Assembly (NCBI GenBank): GCA_047975265.1
Contig: JBKEDE010000011.1
Span: 124,001 to 188,000 of the forward strand
DNA: 64,000 nucleotides
Direction: 5' to 3'
Source of the DNA: UJ101 sp047975265
GTDB lineage: Bacteria > Bacteroidota > Bacteroidia > Flavobacteriales > UJ101
Within the stretch, counting starts at the first letter, position 1. Each line of letters begins with the position of its first letter. Shown one piece after another: positions 44,858 through 52,506 of this stretch. Below the pieces are notes generated by a model. That model made no database searches, was not told the DNA's origin, and saw only the letters and a program-made list of their open reading frames with translations. The translations under genes were made by a program, and so were the position numbers.

Positions 44858-46312
44858 TTAAAATTGAAAATAAATAAAATCTTGGTTATCTCCCGCTTTA
44901 AAGAATGAATTTAAAACCAAAATGGTAATAATTAAATAAAAACTCCATCTTAACCAAGTAGTTTTCTTATTTAAAAATACTTCTAATGTATGTTTATGCT
45001 CTCGGTTAATCCATTCAATTATCAATAAAATCACAATATAAAAAACCGTATAATAAGAAGCTCTCAGATTCTCATAATTTATATTTGATATTAAATCAGC
45101 AAACATTCTTTTGAGGAAATCGACTGCTTTTGAGATAGTTTCTGATCTAAAAAACACCCATGCTATTACTGTAAGAAAAAATGTAAAAATTATTTGAAAA
45201 GCTTCTTTAAAACCTGGTAACAATCTTCCTTCAGCCACTGTATTCGTATTTTTTCTATTTTTTCCTGACAAAAGTAACGGTAAAAAATATAATGCATTTA
45301 AAGCTCCCCAAAAAACAAAAGTCCAATTAGCTCCATGCCAAAAACCACTAACTAAAAAGATAACAAATGTATTTCTTATTTTCATTCCGGTTCCTCCTCT
45401 ACTTCCTCCTAAGGGTATATATAAATAATCTCTAAACCATGTTGTGAGCGAAATATGCCACCGTCTCCAAAATTCTGCAATATCTCTTGAAAAATAAGGT
45501 GTAGCAAAATTCTGCATTAAATCAAATCCAAATAATTTTGAAACTCCGATTGCTATACTTGAATAACCGGAAAAGTCTCCATAAATCTGAAACGCAAAAA
45601 ATACGGCTCCAAACAATAAAGTACTTCCCGAATAATCTGTATAATTCTCAAAAATATCATTGACCACTATTGCACAATTATCGGCAACTACTATTTTAGT
45701 AAACAATCCCCAAAGAATTAATTTCAAGCCATCTACCGCTTTTGAGTATTCAAAAACCCTTGCTTTAAAAAATTGAGGAAGTAAATGTGTTGCTCTCTCA
45801 ATAGGACCGGCAACCAATTGTGGAAAAAAAGTAACAAAGGCTGCAAAATTGATAAAATTCTTAGTCGGAGTTAATTTTTTATTATACACATCAATCGTAT
45901 AACTTAATGTTTGAAATGTATAAAAACTGATTCCCACCGGAAGTATTATGCTTAATCGGTACGGTTGAATTGAATATCCTAAAAAAGTAAAAGATTCTGT
46001 AAATGAATCTATAAAAAAGTTATAATATTTAAAAAAGCCTAAAAGTCCTAAATTTACCAGCAAACTAATTCCTAATAATCCCTTTCTTTTTTGCTTGTTG
46101 TCTGTTTTAGAAATTTGCAATCCAACAAAATAATCTACACAAGTACTGAAAACAATTAAAAATAAAAAACGCCAATCCCACCAACCATAAAAAATATAAC
46201 TTACAATAAGTAAAAATATATTCTGTATTTTCAGGTTTTTATTAACGACAAACCAATAGAGAAAAAAAACTATTGGTAAAAAAATGGCAAAATCAATTGA
46301 ATTAAATAACAT
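44858..46312 (-). CDS. MBOAT-family membrane O-acyltransferase (AlgI/PatA-like)
   Basis: A 484-residue multi-helix protein. PQLVAGPIERATHLLPQF, AFQIYGDFSGYSSIAIG, NFATPYFSRDIAEFWRRWHI and WFRDYLYIPLGGSRGG are the ordered AlgI/DltB signatures, and the catalytic His326 lies in SGFWHGANWTF. It would take an acyl group, usually acetyl, from the cytoplasm and pass it across the membrane for polysaccharide O-acylation, probably with the SGNH-like protein encoded next. It follows cysN by 16 bases. Confidence 0.93.
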   Translation of the reverse strand: MLFNSIDFAIFLPIVFFLYWFVVNKNLKIQNIFLLIVSYIFYGWWDWRFLFLIVFSTCVDYFVGLQISKTDNKQKRKGLLGISLLVNLGLLGFFKYYNFFIDSFTESFTFLGYSIQPYRLSIILPVGISFYTFQTLSYTIDVYNKKLTPTKNFINFAAFVTFFPQLVAGPIERATHLLPQFFKARVFEYSKAVDGLKLILWGLFTKIVVADNCAIVVNDIFENYTDYSGSTLLFGAVFFAFQIYGDFSGYSSIAIGVSKLFGFDLMQNFATPYFSRDIAEFWRRWHISLTTWFRDYLYIPLGGSRGGTGMKIRNTFVIFLVSGFWHGANWTFVFWGALNALYFLPLLLSGKNRKNTNTVAEGRLLPGFKEAFQIIFTFFLTVIAWVFFRSETISKAVDFLKRMFADLISNINYENLRASYYTVFYIVILLIIEWINREHKHTLEVFLNKKTTWLRWSFYLIITILVLNSFFKAGDNQDFIYFQF

Positions 46313-46328
46313 TGTAATTCTCTATTTA

Positions 46329-47585
46329 TCACACAATCATTCCTGCAGCAACCGTCTCATTTGTTGTCGCATCGATTAATATTAGACTTCCTGTTATTCT
46401 GTTTCTTGAATAAGAGTCTGTAATTAACGTTTTGGTTGTTCGTAATTTAACTCGGACAATATCATTCATCTTAATTTCTTTATCCTCTGTTTTTCTATCT
46501 AATGTATTGATATCCACTTTATAAACAATATTTTTTATCATGGCTTTGACTTCATTTGAGGTATGTTTCAAATAATATTTTCCTCTGGGAACAGGCGATT
46601 CGTTATTCAACCAGCACAACATTACGTCTAAATCTTGTGTACAATTTGGTAAATGATCATCTTTCACAATCATATCACCTCTTCCTAAATCAATATCATC
46701 TTCTAACTGAATTGAGACTGACATAGGAGGAAAAGCAACTTCTACCTCTCCTTTGTAAGTATCTATAGATTTGATTTTTGATTTAAATCCGGAAGGAAGC
46801 AATATCACTTCTTCTCCTTTCTTTAAAACACCTCCTGACATTCTCCCTGCATAACCTCTATAATCATGAAAGGCTTCTGATTTCGGGCGTATTACAGTCT
46901 GTATGGGAAATCGGACATCTTCAAAATCTTGATCTCCTGTAATGTAAATGGTTTCAAGGGTTTCCAATAAAGGATTTCCTTTATACCATACCATTTTTTC
47001 AGATTTTTCCACCACATTATCCCCTTTTAATGCCGATATAGGAATAAAGCGAATGTCTTTTACATCCAATAACGCTGAAAAATCTTCAAATTGTTGTACA
47101 ATATTTTCAAAAACTTCTTCTGAATATTCTACTAAATCCATCTTATTTACACAAACTACCAAATGCGGTATCTGCAATAAAGACGCAATATAGGAATGCC
47201 TTTTGGTTTGTTCTATTACTCCTTTTCGAGCATCCACAAGTATCAGTGCTAAATTTGCCGTTGAAGCTCCTGTTACCATATTGCGTGTATATTGTATATG
47301 TCCGGGAGTATCTGCTATTATAAATTTACGTTTTGGTGTTGAAAAATAACGATAAGCTACATCTATGGTGATTCCTTGCTCTCGCTCATCTTTCAATCCA
47401 TCGGTTAATAATGCTAAATCCATATTCTCAAGTCCACGTTTTTTTGATGAACTTTCTACCGCATCCAATTGGTCTTCAAATATTGATTTTGAATCATATA
47501 GCAAACGACCTATTAATGTGCTTTTCCCATCATCAACACTTCCTGCTGTGGTAAAACGTAATATTTCTCTATCTTGATTAATCAT
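46329..47585 (-). CDS. cysN: Sulfate adenylyltransferase subunit 1 (GTPase)
   Basis: GTPase subunit of ATP sulfurylase, driving formation of APS from sulfate and ATP. G1 motif GSVDDGKS lies at 15-22, G3 as DTPGH, G4 as NKMD; the effector stretch KDEREQGITIDVAY is the usual EF-Tu-like one. At 418 residues it is the monofunctional form with no fused CysC kinase. It lies 41 bases downstream of cysD. Neither cysC nor a sulfotransferase is visible in the window, so APS may serve assimilation rather than glycan sulfation. Confidence 0.94.
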   Translation of the reverse strand: MINQDREILRFTTAGSVDDGKSTLIGRLLYDSKSIFEDQLDAVESSSKKRGLENMDLALLTDGLKDEREQGITIDVAYRYFSTPKRKFIIADTPGHIQYTRNMVTGASTANLALILVDARKGVIEQTKRHSYIASLLQIPHLVVCVNKMDLVEYSEEVFENIVQQFEDFSALLDVKDIRFIPISALKGDNVVEKSEKMVWYKGNPLLETLETIYITGDQDFEDVRFPIQTVIRPKSEAFHDYRGYAGRMSGGVLKKGEEVILLPSGFKSKIKSIDTYKGEVEVAFPPMSVSIQLEDDIDLGRGDMIVKDDHLPNCTQDLDVMLCWLNNESPVPRGKYYLKHTSNEVKAMIKNIVYKVDINTLDRKTEDKEIKMNDIVRVKLRTTKTLITDSYSRNRITGSLILIDATTNETVAAGMIV

Positions 47586-47626
47586 TCTTAACGTCAGATT
47601 TTTTTAATTATTTTAAAATGTTTATT

Positions 47627-48529
47627 CTAAAAATACCCTTCACGTTTACGATCTTCCATAGCTGTTTCACTTCGTTTGTCATCCGCCCGGTTTCCACGTT
47701 CAGTTTGGCGTGCTATGGATACTTCCTCCACTATTTTTTCTAATGTATCGGCTTCTGATTCAATTCCACCTGTTATGGTAATATCACCCAGTGTTCTAAA
47801 ACGTATTTTTTTCGTTACAATTTTTTCTCCGTCTCTCAACTCTAAAAACTCAGAATTAGGTATCCATGTATTATTTCGATAAACGACTTCTCTGTTATGG
47901 GAAAAGTATAATGATGGTATTTCAATTTTTTCATGTGAAATATAATTCCAAATATCCATTTCTGTCCAATTGGATATTGGAAATACCCGAAAATGTTCGC
48001 CAAAACTTAATCTACCGTTAAATAAATTCCATAATTCAGGACGTTGGTTTTTAGGATCCCATTGCCCAAAATCATCTCGATGTGAAAAAAATCGTTCTTT
48101 AGCTCTTGCTTTCTCTTCATCTCTTCTTCCTCCTCCCATACAACAATCAAATCCGTGTTCTTCTATTGTGTCCAATAACGTAACGGTTTGTAGTGCATTA
48201 CGACTGGCGTTCATTCCAGTTTCTTCTTTTACTCGTCTTTCATCAATTGATTTTTGAACTGAACCAACTACCAACTGAACACCCAATTTTTTCACCAATT
48301 GATCTCTAAACGCTATCGTTTCTGGAAAATTGTGTCCGGTATCTACATGAAACAACGGAAAAGGTATTTTTGCCGGATAAAAGGCCTTTTTAGCTAAATG
48401 AGTTAACACGATAGAATCTTTTCCTCCTGAAAATAAAATAGCCGGATTATTGAACTGTGCCGCTACTTCGCGTAATACAAAGATTGCTTCTGATTCTAAT
48501 TCTTCTAAATAAGAAAGGTTATATTTCAT
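47627..48529 (-). CDS. cysD: Sulfate adenylyltransferase subunit 2
   Basis: PP-loop subunit of ATP sulfurylase, about 300 residues. SGGKDS at 34-39 binds ATP, followed by FHVDTGHNFPET and the conserved GGRRDEEKARAKERFFSHR. The frame also permits a TTG start at 48538, but I choose the ATG at 48529 because the TTG falls inside the -7 box of a good promoter and the protein then begins MKYNLSYLEELE as is usual for CysD. First gene of the long minus-strand run. Confidence 0.94.
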   Translation of the reverse strand: MKYNLSYLEELESEAIFVLREVAAQFNNPAILFSGGKDSIVLTHLAKKAFYPAKIPFPLFHVDTGHNFPETIAFRDQLVKKLGVQLVVGSVQKSIDERRVKEETGMNASRNALQTVTLLDTIEEHGFDCCMGGGRRDEEKARAKERFFSHRDDFGQWDPKNQRPELWNLFNGRLSFGEHFRVFPISNWTEMDIWNYISHEKIEIPSLYFSHNREVVYRNNTWIPNSEFLELRDGEKIVTKKIRFRTLGDITITGGIESEADTLEKIVEEVSIARQTERGNRADDKRSETAMEDRKREGYF

Positions 48530-48535
48530 AACTGG

Positions 48536-48567
48536 CAAATTTACAGTTTTTTTAAGTAGTTGTCAAA
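48536..48567 (-). promoter_or_regulatory. Bacteroidetes-type promoter for cysDN and possibly the whole locus
   Basis: On the minus strand TTTG (48567-48564) is followed after exactly 20 bases by TAAATTTG (48543-48536), matching the -33 TTTG and -7 TAnnTTTG boxes of the Bacteroidetes main sigma factor. The cysD ATG follows only 6 bases after the -7 box, so the transcript would have almost no leader. It is the best promoter match I found in the window. Confidence 0.65.
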
Positions 48568-48591
48568 CCTTTCCTTAATTAAAACAAGCAT

Positions 48592-48873
48592 TTATTCACT
48601 TTCTTCTTCTCGATCTAATTTATAAATAGCTCTATACCAAAGTCTTTCATGAAGATAATAAATAATCATTTTTAAACCGGCTTCTAATATGGCTACTCCG
48701 GTAGCTTTTTCAATAGCATTTTTATCATCTTGAAAGAATAAATAACTCAATAAAAAAGTAGTAAAACTGCCTAACAAACGATAACTGACGGTTTTATAAA
48801 CATGAATTTTAACACTTTTTTGAAGTTTCTTTTTCGGTATTTGTTTTTTTATATCTATATCGCCTTTATTCAT
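48592..48873 (-). CDS. DUF2061 small membrane protein
   Basis: A 93-residue protein with two predicted membrane helices: SYRLLGSFTTFLLSYLFF and TGVAILEAGLKMIIYYLHERLWY. The K-T-V-S-Y-R and H-E-R-x-W stretches are the DUF2061 signature. From memory, this family frequently neighbours cysD/cysN in Bacteroidetes, and here it lies directly upstream, though the promoter found for cysD lies between them. Function unknown; a link to sulfate metabolism is only by association. Confidence 0.82.
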   Translation of the reverse strand: MNKGDIDIKKQIPKKKLQKSVKIHVYKTVSYRLLGSFTTFLLSYLFFQDDKNAIEKATGVAILEAGLKMIIYYLHERLWYRAIYKLDREEESE

Positions 48874-48909
48874 ACTTTAGTAAACTTTTTCAATGATTTA
48901 TTATTTTAT

Positions 48910-48938
48910 TTTGCGTAACAATAATTTTAGCATCTTTG
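48910..48938 (+). promoter_or_regulatory. Candidate promoter for the TsaC/YrdC gene
   Basis: TTTG at 48910-48913 and CATCTTTG at 48931-48938, 17 bases apart, resemble the Bacteroidetes -33/-7 boxes with one mismatch (C for T) in the -7 box. The start codon at 48962 follows 23 bases later. The divergent DUF2061 gene shares this 88-base region. Confidence 0.4.
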
Positions 48939-48961
48939 CAACAAAATTTATATGTTATTAA

Positions 48962-49585
48962 ATGGCTAATTTAATCAAATTATACGAAAACAATCCTGAT
49001 GAGAAAAAAATTGATCAAATTATAACCATTCTCAAAAGAGGAGGAATTATTGTTTATCCTACGGATACAGTATACGGCATAGGCTGTGATATCACTCATA
49101 TAAAGGCAATGGAAAAGGTTGCTTTAATAAAAGGTGTTAAACTCTCTAAAGCTAATTTTTCCTTTATTTGTAATGATTTAAGTCATCTTTCAAACTTTAC
49201 AAAACCCATACCTACTTCTACATACAAAATATTAAAACGCTGTTTACCGGGAGCTTACACCTTTATTTTACAAGCCAACAACCAACTTCCTAAAGCTTTT
49301 AAAGGAAGGAAAACCATTGGAATCCGTATACCTGACAACAATATTCCCCGAATGATTGTAAAAAAACTGGGAAACCCTATTTTAACAACTTCTGTGTTAG
49401 ACCATGATGAAATTTTAGAATATACAACAGACCCGGAACTTATTCTTGAACGTCATGATAAAATCGTTGATCTCGTTATTGACGGTGGATACGGGGATAA
49501 TACAGCTTCAACCATTGTTGATCTATCTCAAAACGACATAGAAATTATTCGGGAAGGAAAAGGGGATGTAACTTTATTGTATTAA
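48962..49585 (+). CDS. tsaC: L-threonylcarbamoyladenylate synthase (TsaC/Sua5/YrdC)
   Basis: Makes threonylcarbamoyl-AMP for the t6A modification of tRNAs reading ANN codons. The 207-residue protein is the single-domain form: GGIIVYPTDTVYGIGCD near residue 28 is the signature strand-loop, KGVKLSKANFSFICND is the basic nucleotide-binding stretch, PGAYTFIL and GIRIPDN follow, and SSTIVD-like ASTIVDLSQND is near the end. No C-terminal Sua5 domain. Monocistronic on the plus strand by layout. Confidence 0.9.
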   Translation: MANLIKLYENNPDEKKIDQIITILKRGGIIVYPTDTVYGIGCDITHIKAMEKVALIKGVKLSKANFSFICNDLSHLSNFTKPIPTSTYKILKRCLPGAYTFILQANNQLPKAFKGRKTIGIRIPDNNIPRMIVKKLGNPILTTSVLDHDEILEYTTDPELILERHDKIVDLVIDGGYGDNTASTIVDLSQNDIEIIREGKGDVTLLY

Positions 49586-50106
49586 AAATTTCTTATAAAT
49601 TATCAATTGAATTCATTGAAACTTTTAGTAAGATAAATAATAGTCAAGAAGAATTGTACTAAAAGACTATATCTTCTCCTAAAAACACCTTACGAAGTGC
49701 TTATGTCTTGTCCTAAAATAGGTTTACACATTTAACAAATAAAAAATGTGTAAAAGACAAGTAATTTTAGGATTAAAAAATCCGTGTCAATTTTCGTTAG
49801 AAGAGTGAAAAATGATAGTAGAAGAGTATCTACGAACTGGTTGTAGGAAACGGGTTGGTTTGGGCTTTACTCATGGCAAAACTTAATACTTTCCGCATCG
49901 GCAGTTTTAAGTAGCACTTTTTATTCACCCGCAGCGTGGAATTGGCACTATTTTACGAAACTACCGCAAAAATTTGATATAAAGTTAAATTTTTTATATA
50001 AAAAATAACGATTATACCTATTTTAACCGTTTTTATATCTAATTCAGGTTAATTTTCGTTAAATTCTAACCAAAATTTATGATAATCATTTACTTTTGAT
50101 AATAGA
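49586..50106. other. 520-base gene-free stretch with hairpin and mixed composition
   Basis: I find no convincing coding frame here. A perfect 11-base inverted repeat (TTTACACATTT at 49723-49733, its complement at 49744-49754) is flanked by related CTTGTC/GACAAG pieces and by TCCTAAAAT (49711) and ATTTTAGGAT (49764), so the stretch has nested inverted-repeat character as at transposon ends. The following part (about 49830-49970) is richer in G and C than its surroundings. It may be the scar of a mobile element. I could not identify a transposase remnant. Confidence 0.4.
50091..50098 (+). promoter_or_regulatory. Candidate -7 box of the two-component operon
   Basis: TACTTTTG matches TAnnTTTG exactly and lies 8 bases before the histidine kinase ATG, as close to its start codon as the cysD box. 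No convincing -33 box is visible. Confidence 0.35.
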
Positions 50107-51654
50107 ATGAAGAAAAAAACACTCCTTATACTTATCGTAATTATGACTGGTGCATTATTAGGCATTATGTTATTACAAATCATTTGGTTAAGTAAAGGTG
50201 TTAATGAAAGCGAAGGAACTTTTTCAAATCGTGTTCATCTAATATTAAATGAAACTTCAAAGAAGATACGAAGTAAAGAACAACAAATTTTGTATAATGA
50301 AATTGGTAATTTGGATACACGGGTAAAAAAAATGCCTAAAAAACAATCATTCAGTTTCGTAAAAGAAGACCCGGTTAACAATCAATTTTACGTTTACAAA
50401 CAGGAAGTTTTACTCGAAGAAAGTATTATTCCCTTAAAACAGAACGGAGGAGTTCAAGATTCGTTAAGTATTATAAATGAATATTCTGAACAATTGAAAA
50501 CAGAATTACCTAAAACTTCTGAAAATCAAACCCCTAAATCACTTTCTCCTGCAGAATATGATCTTTTAACAGGGAATAATTTAACCATCAATCGTTATGT
50601 TAAATTAAAAGGTGTAGCAACACCCATTGAGAATCGGGTTTCAACAGAAATCATAGATTCTATATTAAAAAAAGAATTGAAATATTACAATATTAGTGCA
50701 GAATATGAGTTTGCTATTTTAAGAAAAGATTCTACCTTAACCCAGATTGCAACAAAAAATTTTAAAACTAATAATAAAACCTATTATTCGTCTCTATTTT
50801 TTGGCTTAAATGATGAAACAGCATTTATTATATCCATCTATTTCCCAAAGCGAGACAGCGTTATAAAAGGACCTATTTTCGGGCAATTTATTTTGGCGGC
50901 CTTATTAATATCGATTGTTATATCGGTCTTTGGTGTCAGTTTGTATTATATGATGAAACAACGAAAAATATCAGAAATAAAAACAGATTTTGTGAATAAT
51001 ATGACGCATGAATTTAAAACACCTATCGCTACAATTAACGTGGCTGTAGATGCTTTAAAAAGCCCCCGTGTTTTAAATGATGAGCAAAAGGTAAAACATT
51101 ATGCCAATTTAATCAAACAAGAAAACAAAAGATTAAATTCTCACGTTGAAATGGTCTTGAGAATTTCACGGTTGGAAAAAAATCAAATGGACTTGAATAT
51201 TCAAAAAATCAATCTGAATGAGGTTGTAAGAGATGCCGTCGATCATATACGACTGATTGTAGAAGACCGTAGTGGCACAATTTTTGAAAAATATCCTAAA
51301 AATCAACTCATGATACAAGCCGATGCGTTTCATTTGGGCAATGTTATTTTAAACGTTCTGGACAATGCAAATAAATATTCTCCCGGATCACCGAAAATAT
51401 CCGTAGAAGTCTTTGAAAAAACCCATTATGCATGTGTCCAAATCAAAGACGAAGGGATGGGAATGAGCAAAGCTGTTCAGAAAAGAATTTTTGATCAATT
51501 TTACAGAGAAGAAACAGGAAATATACACAATATAAAAGGACACGGATTAGGATTGGCATATCTGAAAAAAATCATAAATTTACATAAAGGTATGATAGAG
51601 GTTCAGAGTGAAAAAGAAAAAGGAAGTAAATTTGTTATAAAGATTCCACTATAA
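50107..51654 (+). CDS. Sensor histidine kinase
   Basis: A 515-residue membrane kinase. Helix 1 is at residues 6-28, an extracytoplasmic sensor region spans about 29-257, and helix 2 is near 258-281. The dimerisation domain has the phosphoacceptor His301 in NNMTHEFKTPIATI. The ATPase domain shows the N box in VILNVLDNANKYS, G1 as KDEGMGM and G2 as GHGLGLAYLKKI. The sensor region has no recognised fold; similar large uncharacterised sensors occur in RprX-like kinases of Bacteroidetes. It precedes its response regulator by 9 bases. Signal unknown. Confidence 0.92.
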   Translation: MKKKTLLILIVIMTGALLGIMLLQIIWLSKGVNESEGTFSNRVHLILNETSKKIRSKEQQILYNEIGNLDTRVKKMPKKQSFSFVKEDPVNNQFYVYKQEVLLEESIIPLKQNGGVQDSLSIINEYSEQLKTELPKTSENQTPKSLSPAEYDLLTGNNLTINRYVKLKGVATPIENRVSTEIIDSILKKELKYYNISAEYEFAILRKDSTLTQIATKNFKTNNKTYYSSLFFGLNDETAFIISIYFPKRDSVIKGPIFGQFILAALLISIVISVFGVSLYYMMKQRKISEIKTDFVNNMTHEFKTPIATINVAVDALKSPRVLNDEQKVKHYANLIKQENKRLNSHVEMVLRISRLEKNQMDLNIQKINLNEVVRDAVDHIRLIVEDRSGTIFEKYPKNQLMIQADAFHLGNVILNVLDNANKYSPGSPKISVEVFEKTHYACVQIKDEGMGMSKAVQKRIFDQFYREETGNIHNIKGHGLGLAYLKKIINLHKGMIEVQSEKEKGSKFVIKIPL

Positions 51655-51663
51655 AAAAAAATC

Positions 51664-52362
51664 ATGTCAGAAAAGAAAAGATTATTACTAGTTGAAGATG
51701 ACCCAAGTTTTGGAACAGTACTGAGAGATTACTTAACGTTGAGCGATTATGATGTTATCCATGCTTTAGACGGAGAAGAAGGTTTAGAAATATACAAAGA
51801 AAATACTTTTGATCTTTGTATTTTAGATGTTATGATGCCTAAAAAAGATGGCTTTACGTTAGCAAAAGATATTAAAGGATTAAACCCTGATGCCTCCATT
51901 ATATTTCTAACGGCAAAAACATTGAAAGAAGATGTTTTAAAAGGATATCAAGTAGGAGCAGACGATTATGTCTTAAAACCTTTTGACTCAGAAGTATTAT
52001 TATATAAAATTAGTGCAGTTCTCCAACGCAGAAGTTCAAATACCTCAGAAAAAGATTACTCACAAGAAGAATTTGCTATTGGTGCATTTGAATTTAATTC
52101 TAAATTAAGATTATTAAATATTGGAGGACAACAATATAAATTATCTCCCAAAGAAAATGAATTATTGAAACTATTATGTTTATATAAAGACGATTTAATG
52201 CCACGAGAATTAGCCTTAACACGCATTTGGCACGACGATAATTATTTCACTTCCAGAAGTATGGACGTATACATAGCCAAACTCCGAAAATATCTTAAAC
52301 CGGACACCTCAATAGAAATTGAAAATATTCATGGAGAAGGTTTTAGATTAACCATCTTTTGA
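51664..52362 (+). CDS. OmpR-family response regulator
   Basis: A 232-residue DNA-binding regulator. The receiver domain has the acidic pocket EDD at 11-13, phospho-acceptor Asp55 in ILDVMMPKKDGF, the conserved Thr in FLTAKT and Lys in LKPFD. The C-terminal winged helix contains YKLSPKENELLKLLC and RSMDVYIAKLRKYL. It forms an operon with the kinase upstream; the targets cannot be seen from sequence. The RprY subgroup of Bacteroidetes is the closest match I recall. Confidence 0.92.
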   Translation: MSEKKRLLLVEDDPSFGTVLRDYLTLSDYDVIHALDGEEGLEIYKENTFDLCILDVMMPKKDGFTLAKDIKGLNPDASIIFLTAKTLKEDVLKGYQVGADDYVLKPFDSEVLLYKISAVLQRRSSNTSEKDYSQEEFAIGAFEFNSKLRLLNIGGQQYKLSPKENELLKLLCLYKDDLMPRELALTRIWHDDNYFTSRSMDVYIAKLRKYLKPDTSIEIENIHGEGFRLTIF

Positions 52363-52398
52363 TTAATAAAAAGAATTTTTTTAAGTACAATATTCAAG

Positions 52399-52443
52399 AA
52401 AAGTACATTTTTTATGATAATATGATAAAAAATGTACTTTTTT
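52399..52443 (+). terminator. Intrinsic terminator after the two-component operon
   Basis: A perfect 17-base inverted repeat (52399-52415 and 52425-52441) surrounds a 9-base loop and runs into a T tract. The stem ends in A runs on the left and T runs on the right, so it could work in both directions. It begins 37 bases after the regulator's stop codon. Confidence 0.88.
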
Positions 52444-52506
52444 CTTTGAAAGAAGCTATAAAAAGAATAAGAATTGTATTTTTATCACTTCTCAAAATTT
52501 AAAAAA

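Noticed and set aside
46329..48529. Glycan sulfation pathway
   Set aside because: Only ATP sulfurylase is present; no APS kinase or sulfotransferase can be seen, so sulfation of the polysaccharide is not claimed.
47627..48538. TTG start of cysD at 48538
   Set aside because: It overlaps the -7 box of the promoter, and an ATG three codons later gives the usual CysD N-terminus.
52474..52506. TTG-initiated extension of malic enzyme
   Set aside because: The added residues are not conserved in type; the ATG at 52507 gives the normal N-terminus.
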